Shown here piece by piece: positions 10,671 through 23,889 of a DNA stretch of 64,000 nucleotides. The notes under the pieces were generated by a model. It searched no databases. It had not been told where the DNA came from and worked only from the letters and a program-made list of their open reading frames with translations. The position numbers and the translations under genes were made by a program. Origin of the DNA: Siphonodentalium dalli (taxonomy: Eukaryota; Mollusca; Scaphopoda; Gadilida; Siphonodentaliidae); the NCBI GenBank assembly GCA_032622095.1, contig CP136061.1:83550324-83614323 (forward strand), given 5' to 3'. Positions within the stretch are counted from its first letter, which is position 1, and every line of letters starts with the position of its first letter.

Positions 10671-11765
10671 CAAATGACATGCTGACAACGGTTACCCACA
10701 AAAAACCCATGACTGAAAACCTTTCGCATCAGGTATCCGGACAAAATGCCCTACAGATAAACGTGATATAGATGTTATACCTCTATAGACACATGTCATG
10801 TTTCTCACGTAATTTGACGTAAATGAATTAAAATGATTACAAATAAAGCATATTTGAGGTCAGGAATGGGGAATGGGGGTGTCCACTTCGGATATTCCAA
10901 GTGCACCCCCCCCCCCCCATTGGGGCTAAATTTTCCAATCAACTTTGCGGAAATTGTCCTAAATTTTCCAAATTTCGGAAATTCTGTAGATTTTCAAACT
11001 GAATAATAATAAAACATTTAAACTAGCCACCCACATAGGAGTCAAATTTGCCAACTAAAACATTCAAATTAGACAAAATTACAGGTAGAAATTTAACAAT
11101 TCCTACCAAATTCTACCTGGTCTGAAGTTTCCAAAATTTCGATTTTTGACCTCCGAATTTACAATGTTGAAAATTGAGGCAAATATTGTGGGGGTGTCAC
11201 CACCCCACATTACCCCTGTAGCGTTGTCCCTGCCCACACCACAAAACACACCACCCCACACACACATTCAAAACGTCACAATTGTGTCGACACCGCTCTG
11301 TATGCAGACATTCAGTTATACCAAATCATTTCGCTTACGGCTGTAACCAACTTAGCCCATAATTTAATTATTCCGCGATGGTATCCACGGCCTCCATGTA
11401 TACGTGAGACCACAAGCTATCGGCCATGATGCTTTCTTTTGCTGTAAACAACCCTAATGTGCAGACGTGTTCCGGCTTCCGGGCATTACAGGCGAGTATT
11501 CGTGTTCGCTATTTAGACAGATTATGTATATACAAAAACTAAGGTGTTACAATGGTCAATTAATGTTGTGGACAATAATGTAGCCATGCATGCATTCATT
11601 CTTTCATCAATTCGCAGCGTGATCGACACATGTCAAAATTTATTCTGAATACCACATCATTCATGAAATTGTAACAAAGATTACATATATGTTCGCATTA
11701 AATTTAGACATAGCTTGCCTTGATCACTTATTTACTTTATATCTTTTATTATACAGAGACGTCGG
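10671..11765. other. No gene; poly-C run
   Basis: Noncoding, with a C13 run at 10906-10918 and a C/A-rich patch around 11190-11290 that leaves a 66-codon frame open but repetitive in composition (Pro/Thr/His). I do not regard it as a gene. Confidence 0.45.
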
Positions 11766-13071
11766 AATAAGGTTATTCTATCGCGTGAAAATGTAGTTTT
11801 GTGAGAGTGATTTCACCCTTAGCCAGATCACAAATAAAAGGCCGTACATTACAATTAAATATTTTGCTAAACAGTCTATTATATCGCGTAAAATGTGGAG
11901 TTTTCACCCTTTGCCAATTCACATATAAATTCATTGTACAATATATCCATTATGTAATCCCGTTTTGAAGTTTTAATCGCGTAAAATTGTGATCATGGAA
12001 GGGTGATATCACCCTTTGCCATTTCACATATAAATTCATTGTACAATATATCCGTGATGTAATCCCGTTTTGAAGTTAGAATCGCATAAAATAGTGATCA
12101 TGGAAGGGTGATATCACCCTTTGCCATGTAACATATCAATTCATTGTACAATATATCCATTATGTAATCCCGTTTTGAAGTTTCAATCGCGTAAAATTGT
12201 GATCATGGAAGGGTGATATCACCCTTTGCCATTTCACATATAAATTCATTGTACAATATATCGATGATGTAATCCCGTTTTGAAATTATAATCGCGTAAA
12301 ACTGTGATCATGGAAGGGTGATATCACCCTTTGCCATTTCACATATAGTTATACATTCATTGTTCAATATATGCATGATGTAATCCCGTTTTGAAGTTTT
12401 AATCGGTAAAATTGTGATCATGGAAGGGTGATATCACCCTTTGCCATTTCACATATAAATTTATTGTACAATATATCCATGATGTAATCCCGTTTGACGT
12501 TTTAATCGCGTAAAATTGTGATCATGGAAGGGTGATATCAACCTTTGCCATTTCACATATAAATTCATTGTACAATATATCCATGATGTAATCCCGTTTT
12601 GAAGTTATAATCGGTAAAATTGTGATCATGGAAGGGTGATATCACCCTTTGCCATTTCACATATAAATTCATTGTTCAATATATCCATTATGGAATCGCG
12701 TTTTGAAGTTTTAATCGCGTACAATTGTGATCATGGAGGGTGATATCACCCTTTGCCATATCACATAATAAGTCCATTGTACAGTAAGTCCATGATGTAA
12801 TCCCGTTTTGAAGTTTGAATCGCGTAAAATTGCAATTGTGGCCATGGAAGGGTGACATCATCCTTTGCCAGTATCACATATATATTTACTTTACAATATA
12901 TCCATGATGTAATCCCGTCTTGAAGTTAGAATCGCGTAAAATTGTGATCATGGAAGGGTGATATCACCCTTTGCCATATCACATATAACTCCATTGTACA
13001 GTAAGTCCATGATGTAATCCCGTTTTGAAGTTTGAATCGAGTAAACTTGTGGTGATGGAAGGGTGATATCC
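11766..13071 (+). repeat. 105-bp-period satellite array with a conserved 18-bp palindrome
   Basis: About 12 units. The start of GGGTGATATC recurs at 12001, 12106, 12211, 12316, 12426, 12530, 12634, 12738, 12850, 12956 and 13061, giving periods of 105, 105, 105, 110, 104, 104, 104, 112, 106 and 105. Two more degenerate units lie to the left, from about 11766. Each unit carries AAGGGTGATATCACCCTT (a perfect palindrome), TTTGCCATTTCACATATAAA, ATTGTACAATATATCCATGA, TGTAATCCCGTTTTGAAGTT and AATCGCGTAAAATTGTGATC. The array ends abruptly at the middle of the palindrome (GGGTGATATC at 13061-13070), where retroelement sequence begins. Confidence 0.95.
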
Positions 13072-13395
13072 GGAATTTATAGAATTGTGTAGAGAACATG
13101 AGATACTATGCTTCTCTGAAACTAAAACGGATGATTGTGACCAACTAAACCTAACTGATTATACTTTTTATATGAAAAACAGATCCCAGCTGTCCAGGGG
13201 GAGATCAGGAGGTATTGTTATTGGGATTAAAAATGAGTTAGTAAGCTCAACCCGAATCATAGAGACAAAATGTCAATACGTACATTGGGTCGAGATTCAT
13301 TATGGGGAAAGTAAGATAGTAATTGGTGCGATCTATATTCCACCCGAAAATAGTCGGTACACCTCAGAAGATGCATTTACACAAATCCTGACTGA
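13072..13395 (+). pseudogene. Non-LTR retrotransposon endonuclease fragment
   Basis: The frame from 13073 reads EFIELCREHEILCFSETKTD, then GRSGGIVIGIKNEL and VHWVEIHYGESKIVIGAIYI, PPENSRYTSEDAFTQI. This matches the N-terminal half of an APE-type endonuclease (EEP fold) of LINE ORF2: the SETK block holds the catalytic Glu, followed by RSGGI and the YIPP block. The downstream His/Asp motifs and all RT domains are missing. The frame is intact but begins at the satellite edge and ends about where the minus-strand retroelement sequence begins. Its orientation is opposite to the adjacent ORF1 and leader, so this is a rearranged or independent fragment. Confidence 0.8.
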
Positions 13396-13958
13396 TTACA
13401 TATTTACCTCATGTCGGTGGTTTTGTATTGTTTGGTGGCACGTACATGTATCATTATTTAGGCTATTTGTATTAAGCCAAGTATCAGTTGGGTAGGACAT
13501 TATGCGATTTCTTATTTCATTATATGCGTGGTCTATTTCAGTCTGGTCCAACGGACCCATATCGACCTGACCTGCATGTGTATTTATAGCTGGCATCCCG
13601 TGTTCATGTGAATATTTATGCATGTTCAAATCAGACAATATCAAAGGGATGTCAGTACATGCACCATTACCTGAAGAATATTCCGGGCATGACAATGTCA
13701 TCCCGTCATTTGCGGTGTCATCATATACAGAAATAATATCATCATATATATCAACATAACTATTTTTACAATCATAAATATAGTTCATTTCGCGTGTGTT
13801 TCATCGTGTGCGCGAATGGTGTGGCTTTGGTGTAAAATTAATCTTGTTTCGGCAAGTAACTGTGATAAATCCGATGAGTCTTCCTTGGGACAAAAGCCCA
13901 CATTTATTCCGCTTGTTTGATCACGCTTTCCCGTTACTGAGTGTTGGTTAGCTGACAT
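13396..13958 (-). pseudogene. Retroelement region between ORF1 and the endonuclease (two overlapping frames)
   Basis: One minus frame starts ATG at 13956-13958 (MSANQHSVTGKRDQTSGINV.., ending ..THAK, TGA at 13785-13787). The next starts at the overlapping ATGA (13788) and runs to 13396 as an Asp/Asn/Tyr-rich peptide (MNYIYDCKNSYVDIYDDIIS, later SDLNMHKYSHEHGMPAINTH). The stop-start overlap resembles termination-reinitiation junctions of some non-LTR elements, but a decayed single frame is equally possible. No catalytic domain. It lies downstream of the ORF1 relic on the same strand and probably represents an ORF2 leader. Confidence 0.45.
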
Positions 13959-14138
13959 CTGATAACTCTGTTCGGCGCTTTATTCGAGCGTAGCTATCAA
14001 TAGACAATTCACAACCAGTTACTGTTGGTCGAAATTGGCACGACGAGATTGCACCATTATGACCGGTGATTGGCAGAAAGATATCGCGAATGTAATCTGA
14101 TTGTTTACAAACAATGGTAGGTGACATGCCTACTTTAT

Positions 14139-14662
14139 TTATAGCTGTTGGCGGGGAACTCCCTTCGATGGATTTTCCATATTATGGTTATTGTAATTCA
14201 ACATGTTCGTAGCTTGGCCTTGACGATCACACATTGGCGACATTTTATCGTTAAACCCGGTTTTCAGTGGGTATAAAAATGACATGTCTGTATAATCGTC
14301 TGTGTAACTATCATGGATAGACTCGCATGAGGTATCAGGATATGTACATGCTAAATATGTTTCAAGGTATTTTTTTTTAAAGAGCCATCATGTTGAGGGC
14401 TCGCTAAATTATTTTCAAAATATGTCGGGACTCTATTCCCGTATATTATTTCACGGGATTGTGTGAGTATATGCGATAATGTTTGGTAAGAGTGATTTAT
14501 TGTGTGTTCTGGACTGGGCGTGGTCGTTTTTGATTCACGGTTACACGAGAGAGCGTTTCTGTTTGTGCCATGTGTGATCTTCCAATTCAAGCCTTCAGTT
14601 TGATAGTCACCTGCCAAACTGTTGTTTTGGCATGGGATACATACATTGTTATTATTGAACAA
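14139..14662 (-). pseudogene. Retroelement leader region, broken at an A9 run
   Basis: The minus frame from 14662 is Asn/Thr/Ser-rich (CQNNSLAGDYQTEGLNWKIT..) and stops at 14351. Shifting frame at the A9 run (about 14369-14377) restores a continuous readout (KKYLETYLACTYPDTSCESI, then SYTDDYTDMSFLYPLKTGFN) to TAA at 14139-14141. Slippage in the homopolymer is the likely cause of the break. It sits directly downstream of the ORF1 relic on the same strand. No domain recognised. Confidence 0.4.
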
Positions 14663-14698
14663 TTAGTCATATTGTTTATTTTCCCCATCGGGCACACA

Positions 14699-16225
14699 TC
14701 AATCATACACCTTTGCTTGTTTGTTCTGTGCTTTCGGTGGAGTTGACAGGTTCCTTTTTCGGCTACCCTTAGCACCAGATGCCGATGCCTGAATGAACGA
14801 CTCAGTTAGTTTCTCCCTTCCGACTGGACTGAGATGAATGCCTCGCTTGTCCTTCTCATTGAATAGTTCTTTTCGCACTCCGTCGACGCCCGAGAACGTA
14901 TTGTATGTGTCAACGAATTCATACTTCTCCTTTTTGGAGCACAGCTTTTCCATAAAGTCATTCATGACTATGGCTGCAAAATTATGGTCCTGAGCTACCA
15001 AGCTATTTCCTCTTCTTGGTGGATTGGTGGAACACTACACATGCTCAGATTGGCATTGGGGAACACAGTTGCGATCTCAACAAGCGCCTCAGTCATGTTG
15101 AGTATAGCTGAGCTGGCACTTAAGTTATTTTTGGTGAGGTCATTGGTGCCAAGATGCACTATCACTGAACTCACACTTTCGGGCGATTTCCGACTATTTC
15201 ATCCTTCATAGCATTATCCAGCAGGTTTGATATATCTGCGTATGTTGCTCCACTAACCGAAAAGTTTTTGATGTTTGGCTTATTTACATTGAGTCCGACA
15301 CAGTTACTCGCACCCAGGATCACAGTGTTAACAGCTGGGCTTATGTCTTCAGCAGAGTCCGCATTAAGGTTAATCCAGTCCTCGAGGTTGTCGTGTGTAC
15401 CCCGTCGGTCATGACTATCGCTCACCTTGTCACGTTGATTGCCTTGTTGTGTCGGCTGTGGATCGCCGGCAGGCGGTCTTTGTTGTCTGTCCCGCTGACC
15501 TAGTCGCTCGGTGGCCTTGTTGTGTCTGCTGCGGGTCACCGGTAGGTGGTCTCTGATATCTGTCCCGCTGATCTAGTCGCTCGGGGCCTTGTTGTGTCTG
15601 CTGCGGATCACCGGTAGGTGGTATCTGTTGTCTGTCCCACTGACCTAGTCGCGCAGGGCAGTCTGCCATCACGTGACCAAAAATCAGACATCCTCGACAG
15701 TTGACGTCATAAGTACATTCTCGCCTGGTTTGAGTATCACTCAGACACTTCGTACATTTACGTTTGGCTTCGCATTGGTAATTATGGAGGTGTTGATCAC
15801 TACATGCTTGGCATGATTGCTTGGTGACGTCAGAATACACAGGAATGTTAATTTCACCAATGTTTATTGTACTAGGAATTTCCTTGCATTTGATCATTTG
15901 CACATAACGGGTACCATTTTCGACATTCCAATCTTTCACAAAGCCCCTTTTGAAGGTTCCATCCACTAATGTTCCATGTGCTGACAGTGCCGATATAATT
16001 TCAGAGTCATCCATAAAGATGGGCGCATCTTTCAGGGTGACATGAATGGCTTTGGTGTCGATATCTGCCGGACGCACAAATCTTCGATATTAGTATATCC
16101 CATTGTTTATTAGGTCGCTTTTAGCTGTTATGTCAGATAGGGTGATAAAGCACTCAGGTTCAGTTATTTGTACTGGTCGATTCGGTGTGTCCCGGTCCCT
16201 CCCCAGTGTCCAGTCAAAAACTGAT
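14699..16225 (-). pseudogene. Non-LTR retrotransposon ORF1 with zinc-knuckle-like and SGNH-hydrolase-like regions, broken
   Basis: Minus-strand ORF1 relic. In order: an N-terminal part (VQITEPECFITLSDITAKSD) with a TAA at 16090-16092; an RNA-binding-like part (KAIHVTLKDAPIFMDDSEII..); a Cys-rich part with CQACSDQH, CTKC and CRGCLIFGHVMADC (zinc-knuckle-like); three tandem 24-codon repeats built on PPTGDPQQTQQG; and an esterase-like part with LGASN (nucleophile block, Asp replaced by Ala), HLGTND (GxND block) and GIHLSPVG (His block, usual Asp replaced). Breaks: one stop, a +1 shift between the second and third 24-codon repeats (about 15520), and shifts near 15172 and 15020. C-terminal SGNH/esterase domains are known from CR1-like ORF1 proteins, so this assignment is a family inference. 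It is clearly non-functional as read. Confidence 0.8.
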
Positions 16226-16967
16226 AATTAATTGTGTTTTAAATCGAGGTAATTTGCATGGCGTTATGTATATTAGGATCTTAGAATTGTTCAGGCTCAG
16301 ATCTACATATTTTCTAGTAATGTTCGGCCCAATGGATTATGCCACCCCGGCTAGTGACAAAAGACTACTGATTCATTTATAATATGCTATACCATCCAGG
16401 CGGGTGTGAGGGACCAGTTGGGAAAAATCAAACCCCGACGGGTGGTGTGCATGCAAATGGAATTACGCGCAAACTTGTGAATTTGATATATGGTTCAAGG
16501 GGTATATTTAGAAGGTGGACAGCCCCCCTAACGCGGAGACAATCTGTAGCCACATCCCTGCAGTGTGTCTAGACTGCGTCTACAGCATCAACTATCACTC
16601 TATTAACCACAACCTGTAACTAATGCAATGAACAACGTTTTAGTGAAAAGATCGGGCCTTCCATATATAACTAAGTGCTAGAAGCCGCCTCGAAAGTTTG
16701 AACATAAAACCTGGCTTAAAATGACAACTTTATCAATGATGTTCGCCCATGAAATCTTGCAATAAATAGGTTAACGCATAGCTGACTTGAATTTAATACA
16801 ATTCATGAACCTATAAGGGAGAAAATCTTAGTGAACTGTTACCGGTCTATGGGACAAATCTACCCGTTCCAAATCGGTATGGCTTTATGCGCTGCATTGA
16901 AAGTACGCAAGTGACCACGACTATGTTCACCGATTTACCCGTACCCGTCGGACGGGTATCGCAAACT
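16226..16967. other. No gene recognised; possible 5' region of the retroelement
   Basis: The sequence to the right of the minus-strand ORF1 would be its 5' UTR. The open plus frame at 16384-16572 (PGGCEGPVGKNQTPTGG..) has no support beyond being open. A G+C-richer patch lies at 16380-16580. Confidence 0.3.
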
Positions 16968-17079
16968 CGCTATTAATTTATAGAAGCCTTTCCGGACAGG
17001 GCTCTTCAGTTCATAATTATTATTTTATACCCACGTAACTATTTCAAATGTGTTATTTAAATAGATAATCCATCTTTAA
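16968..17079 (+). mobile_element. Family A fragment, right terminus only
   Basis: Matches the last 110 bp of family A (AGAAGCCTTTCCGGACAGGG, TTATTTTATACCCACGTAAC, then AATCCATCTTTAA with TTAA at 17076-17079). The left half is missing. Confidence 0.85.
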
Positions 17080-17968
17080 ACTATGACTTCAATGAAGAAG
17101 AGTGTAGTAAAATTTTCTCAGAATACTTTTGCTGCTGTTTGGATACTAAATACAAGTGGTTTAAGTATAGAGTTAATACAAGAATACTGGGAACAAATAA
17201 GTTGTTAAATACAATTAATAAATCTTCCCAATAATGCTGTACCTTCTCTGGGTAACACAATGAAAGTATAATACATCTATTTTGGAACTGTGAAATTGTC
17301 AAAAATCTCTGGCTCGAGATGAAAACATGGGGCCAGAAAGATACGCATTTTGAAATGGAACTATCCCAAGTCATGGTTCCTTTTAAAACACAGATCGATT
17401 TTTACGTTTCTTATTCATCTTTGTTACAGATAATATGTATAATGCGAACATGCAAAACACTATACCTACCTTTACTAAAGTGAAATCAGAATTAAAAGAA
17501 TATTATAATATAGAAAGACTGGCATATTTCAGCTTATGCAAATATGAAGCATTTAATGCACGATGGACAACCTGCGAACATGCAAACACAGTGATAAAAT
17601 CAGCTTCATTGGTCATACCTTACATATATATGAAATTAAGCCAGCATCCGATAACATACTTGTGCCAAGATGAAATATGTAGACACAGAAGGAAAAGAAC
17701 AAACAAAACAATAACAAAACTCAACCAGTGGCCAATGTCTATCTTTCTTCCTTTACCCCACTTTTTTTTTGTATCTATTATTCTACCTTTTTCTCTTCTT
17801 TTTTTCAATCACCTATTTTTATTCCCTCTATTTTATTTTAGTTAGTTATTTTTCTTTTACTCAAATTATGCTCATTAAAATGTTTATTTTGTTACTACAT
17901 GTTTTTCACACTATAGTGTCGGTTGAAAATGATGAAATTATTTTGGGATATTAAAATATTTATAAAAA
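17080..17968 (+). pseudogene. L1/Tx1-like LINE ORF2 C-terminus and 3' UTR
   Basis: The plus frame from about 17081 reads EECSKIFSEYFCCCLDTKYK, WFKYRVNTRILGTNKLLNTI, a stop, CCTFSG, another stop, then ESIIHLFWNCEIVKNLWLEM. This is the C-terminal zinc-binding-like segment found after the RT domain in L1-group elements (C..C..HxFW.C). A different frame then reads TFTKVKSELKEYYNIERLAY to FNARWT (to about 17570), the usual LINE C-terminal tail. Frame changes and stops make it dead. An AT-rich 3' UTR follows to an A-run at about 17960-17968, consistent with a 5'-truncated insertion. Confidence 0.72.
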
Positions 17969-18023
17969 AACATCGCCGTTGAACTAGGAAGGGTTAAAGT
18001 TCCGTTAAACGTTGTCTATCTCT

Positions 18024-18285
18024 TCCAGTCCGGAATCACTTCTATCGATAAATATTGATTATATTTCGAATAGTTTCTGGTAAAAACACGTGTGATTATT
18101 TAGCTAACGAACAATGCTGGTTATTGTTACCAGAAATGTTATTGTGTAATGTTTTCACATGTCACAATAAACGTTAATTAGACTCATTATTGCTTATAAC
18201 TATATATGGAACAAAACAATACAAACAATCAATCTGGAACATTTGATGTTCGGAGCGTAGCATTCGGAACATTCTAATGATCGCT
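18024..18285 (+). mobile_element. Family A fragment, left half
   Basis: Contains CTTCTATCGATAAATATTGA, TTAGCTAACGAACAATGCTG, TCACAATAAACGTTAATTAG and ACAAAACAATACAAACAATC, which match the 5' half and middle of family A (470-740). The outermost 60 bp and the right half are absent. It is more diverged than copies 1 and 2. Confidence 0.8.
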
Positions 18286-18850
18286 ATGTTTTGAAAATAC
18301 TACTATATTCAATGTACAAAGTATGTGATCGCAAATACAACACTTTGGTACCTATGATTCTTGCTTACAAATACAGATAATTTAAAATAAAATCACTTCA
18401 AACACAATACAAATGCTTTAAAAATAATCACTACAAATACAATACTACAGAATACTATTACCCGCATCCCTGCTTGGTTCCCGGACACAATTTCCTAGTT
18501 TCACCATTTTGTTACAAGTTTTCGGCATTTTTACTAAAATATAACAACTGTCTCCCTGAAACGCATGGAATTGGATATTTTATTGTATAGTCATATTTTA
18601 AATAGATGTCGTAGAACTCGAATGAGCTTTTATTATAGGCATAGTTGTTTATTAACACAATTCACATTTTCACCATTTGTGTTTACATATATTCTTGTCT
18701 TTTTACCACAATAACGAATGTCATATCCTGGGATACAAGAGGAATTTAGATTTTATTGTATTGGTATATTAAAAAACACCAAAATGGCATTGCTTAGCGA
18801 ATTGGTTTTTTCCAGGACCAATAAGGTAAAGCAAAATTGACATAAAGGAA
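18286..18850. other. No gene; weak internal duplication
   Basis: AT-rich. 18510-18600 and 18665-18775 share a loose similarity (TTTCACCATTT.., ..ATTTTATTGTAT..), hinting at an old tandem duplication of about 160 bp. No coding frame. Confidence 0.35.
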
Positions 18851-18920
18851 ATTAATATGATCCTAGATCCTGAGAGACGCCCAGTTCACTCCCACTTGAC
18901 CTCCGGATCAGAAGATCGGC

Positions 18921-19181
18921 TTGCGGCAGATGTCACAACCTCCAGAAGAAGCACGGACACCGAACTCATCCCGGATGTCCCCGCCACTGTCTTCGATGTG
19001 GAGCTGGCAACACCACACAGCCAGTCCGCACCAAGGACAGAATCTACCACCTCCGTCCCCTGCGACGCCGAGATACCAAGAGACGCCGGCGTCGCCCTCC
19101 GAAGATGAAGCAGCAGCAGTGTCTAGGATGTTGGCACAAATCAAGAGAGACCAAGAAGAATGGGACCAATATCGACTCTAA
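18921..19181 (+). pseudogene. Candidate decayed ORF, Pro/Ser-rich then Gln/Lys-rich
   Basis: A G+C-rich patch in AT-rich DNA. The frame from 18921 reads MRQMSQPPEEARTPNSSRMS, a Pro-rich stretch, EDEAAAVSRMLAQIKRDQEE and WDQYRL, then TAA. Past the stop the same frame continues as a Gln-rich run, SQHSFYDSPI, a stop, and a Lys-rich segment, suggesting that the stop is a late mutation. The helical tail plus Gln/Lys-rich end recalls the C-terminus of Myb/SANT-like proteins of Harbinger-type elements, but there is no DNA-binding domain to confirm it. Its last 25 codons and downstream sequence are tandemly duplicated (19107-19786). Confidence 0.35.
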
Positions 19182-19786
19182 CAACAAGAACAACAACAAC
19201 AGCAGAACAATTCACAGCATAGTTTTTACGACTCTCCCATTTAAGGAGGAAAACCACCCAAGAAAAAGAAACAAAAGAAAAATGATGTCACAAATTGCTT
19301 CTTTTTTTATCCCATTTAAAATAAAGGCAAAAAAACATGAGGGGGTTAAGGAAAAGGTCTATCGGCCCTTTCGATAATCCCGGTGCTAGCCCCCCCCCCC
19401 CCAACCACTCTCTCAAAGAGCTGTATAACATTTCCCAGAGCTGAAGCAGCAGCAGTGTCTAGGATGTTGGCACAAATCAAGAGAGACCAAGAAGAATGGG
19501 ACCAATATCGACTCTAACAACAAGAACAAGAACAACAACAGCAGAACAATTCACAGCATAGTTGTTACGACTCTCCCATTTAAGGAGGAAAACCACCCAA
19601 GAAAAAGAAACAAAAGAAAAATGATGTCACAAATTGCTTCTTTTTTTATTCTATTTAAAATAAAGGCAAAAAAACATGAGGGGGTCAAGGAAAAGGTCTA
19701 TCGGCCCTTTCGATAATCCCGGTGCTAGCCCCCCCCCCCCCCCCCAACTACTCTCTCAAAGAGCTGTATAACATTTCCCAGAGCTG
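19107..19786 (+). repeat. Direct tandem duplication, unit about 336-343 bp
   Basis: 19107-19442 and 19443-19786 are near identical, from GAAGCAGCAGCAGTGTCTAG to TTTCCCAGAGCT. They differ mainly by a few substitutions, an AAGAAC insertion and poly-C length (C13 at 19390-19402, C17 at 19729-19745). The near identity indicates a recent event. Each unit ends with GGTCTATCGGCCCTTTCGAT, related to a block at 32116. Confidence 0.93.
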
Positions 19787-20320
19787 ATCTTAGCGGATTA
19801 TGGACATGTTGCTCATCAGGCTTTGCCCGACAAAATGATAAAAAAAACGCGTACTTAAAAGATATTCCTTGTTTACCTCGAATATGAGTTTCAACAAGAA
19901 GACTATCAGGCTACTGCTATCGTTGACTGATTTCCGTCACAATGGTATGTGAGAACCCCGGTATGTATTGTCATATGTTGGATCAAGTGACGGTTGCGTG
20001 ATGATTACCACCCAAATCACACGATGTTAGATGAGAACCCCGGCATGTACATGTATTGTCATATGTTGGATCAAGTAACCGCAGCTTGATGATTTACCAT
20101 ACAAGTCACACAATGGTATGTGAGAGAGAATCCCGGTATGTATTGTCATATGTTGAATCAAGTGATCGCTGCGGGAGAATGATTTACCTCACAAATCACA
20201 CAATTTTATGTGAGAACCCCGACATATGCATGATTTACCTCACAAATCACTGTGCCAGGCTTATCCCTGGTGGGGATTATCTTATGGGTCACCAAGATGT
20301 TCGATTAAATGATTTACCAC
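19787..20320 (-). pseudogene. Relic zinc fingers and 3' flank, downstream of the broken finger gene
   Basis: Minus-strand sequence beyond the finger gene's stop keeps finger-like readouts in shifted frames: SGKSFNQSN, later GKSFSRSDHLIQHM with TIHTG. The 84-nt periodicity persists (GTATTGTCATATGTTG recurs near 19967, 20055 and 20145). Thus the array was once longer. The outer part (19787-19930) matches 22985-23205, the 3' flank of the second tandem block. Confidence 0.65.
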
Positions 20321-22870
<2,550 letters not shown>

Positions 22871-22979
22871 TCCGGACATGGTTCTTCAATTCATATTTAT
22901 TATATTCCCACGAAACTTTTTCCCATCATATATTCTGGACCAATAAAAAACAGCAGAATTTACGTAATGGCCGTAAATA

Positions 22980-23206
22980 TGACCCTACTTCAAAGAGTTG
23001 TAGAACATTTGCCAGAGCTGATGTAAGCAGACTATGCACATATTATTCCCCGGGCTCTGCCCAACAAAATTACACGCACAAAACAAAAACGCTTGCTAAC
23101 AATGTATTCCGGGTATACCTCAAATTTGAGCTTCAACAACCAGACTGTCCGACTACTCAGATCGATGACTGATTTCCCTCACAATGATAGGTGAAAATCC
23201 CGGTAT
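22980..23206 (-). repeat. 3' flank of the second finger-gene block
   Basis: Matches 19745-19975 (TCAAAGAG.TGTA.AACATTT.CCAGAGCTGAT; GACTGATTTCC.TCACAATG). It shows that the finger gene at 26995-28155 belongs to a second tandem block. That block's 3' flank is now separated from its gene by 3.6 kb of inserted elements (23207-26820). Confidence 0.75.
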
Positions 23207-23271
23207 GTACAAGGGGGGGGGGTCGGAACAAAATTTCAGGCACGTATGCTGATTTTTTCCTTTCGACCCTA

Positions 23272-23815
23272 GTTGGGATTCACCTAGACCATGCCATGAA
23301 TCTCTACTATGGCTACCGCCCGTAGAGATCATATACCACCAGTACAAAACCTGGGATCTTTTTGAAGTTTTGACAGGGAACCTTATAAAGTAAAAAAAAT
23401 AACACGAGCAATATAGTTCTTAGTTATTTTCTGTTCCTTAATAGTGTACTCCACAATATGCGAAGGTCCCAACTCGAAATTGCATGTTTTTCTGTGACTT
23501 TTGTGAGCCGATATCGCAATAAACATTGAATTAATTACCCAGGAAAAGTTCCATAATTGTAAGAAACGCAAAGTAAAATCGCTCACAATGTAACTTAAAT
23601 CGTGAAATTTCGAGTTGGTACCTTCACCTACAGTGAATTTCATTATTAAGGAACAGATAATAACAAAGAAATATATTCCCTTTGTTATTTTTTCCGATTA
23701 TATAAGGTTCCCTGTCAAAACGTCAAAAAGTTCCCAGGTTTTGTACTGGTGGAATATGATCTCTACGGGCGTTAGCCATAGTAGAGATTCGTGGCATGAT
23801 CTAGGATTCATCCAC
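23272..23815. mobile_element. Family C long-TIR MITE
   Basis: Inverted arms of about 200 bp: 23272-23481 (CATGAATCTCTACTATGGCT, CCAGTACAAAACCTGGGA, GACAGGGAACCTTATA, GTTCCTTAATA, CCCAACTCGAAATT) pair with 23612-23815 in reverse complement. About 10-12% mismatches. Noncoding; inserted in family D. Confidence 0.88.
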
Positions 23816-23889
23816 CCACCCCCCGCGTCCAAATCTTTTGAAGTTTTCGATAGTTTTTTCCCCGACCATATTTGGACACCCACCCCAAT

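Noticed and set aside
17435-17845. 136-codon plus frame as a gene with a hydrophobic tail
   Set aside because: The first 45 codons are the LINE C-terminal tail and the rest is translated T-rich 3' UTR.
16968-18285. A single family A element split by the LINE insertion
   Set aside because: The left piece is the element's right end and the right piece its left half, in the same orientation. The order is wrong for a simple interruption, so they are two fragments.
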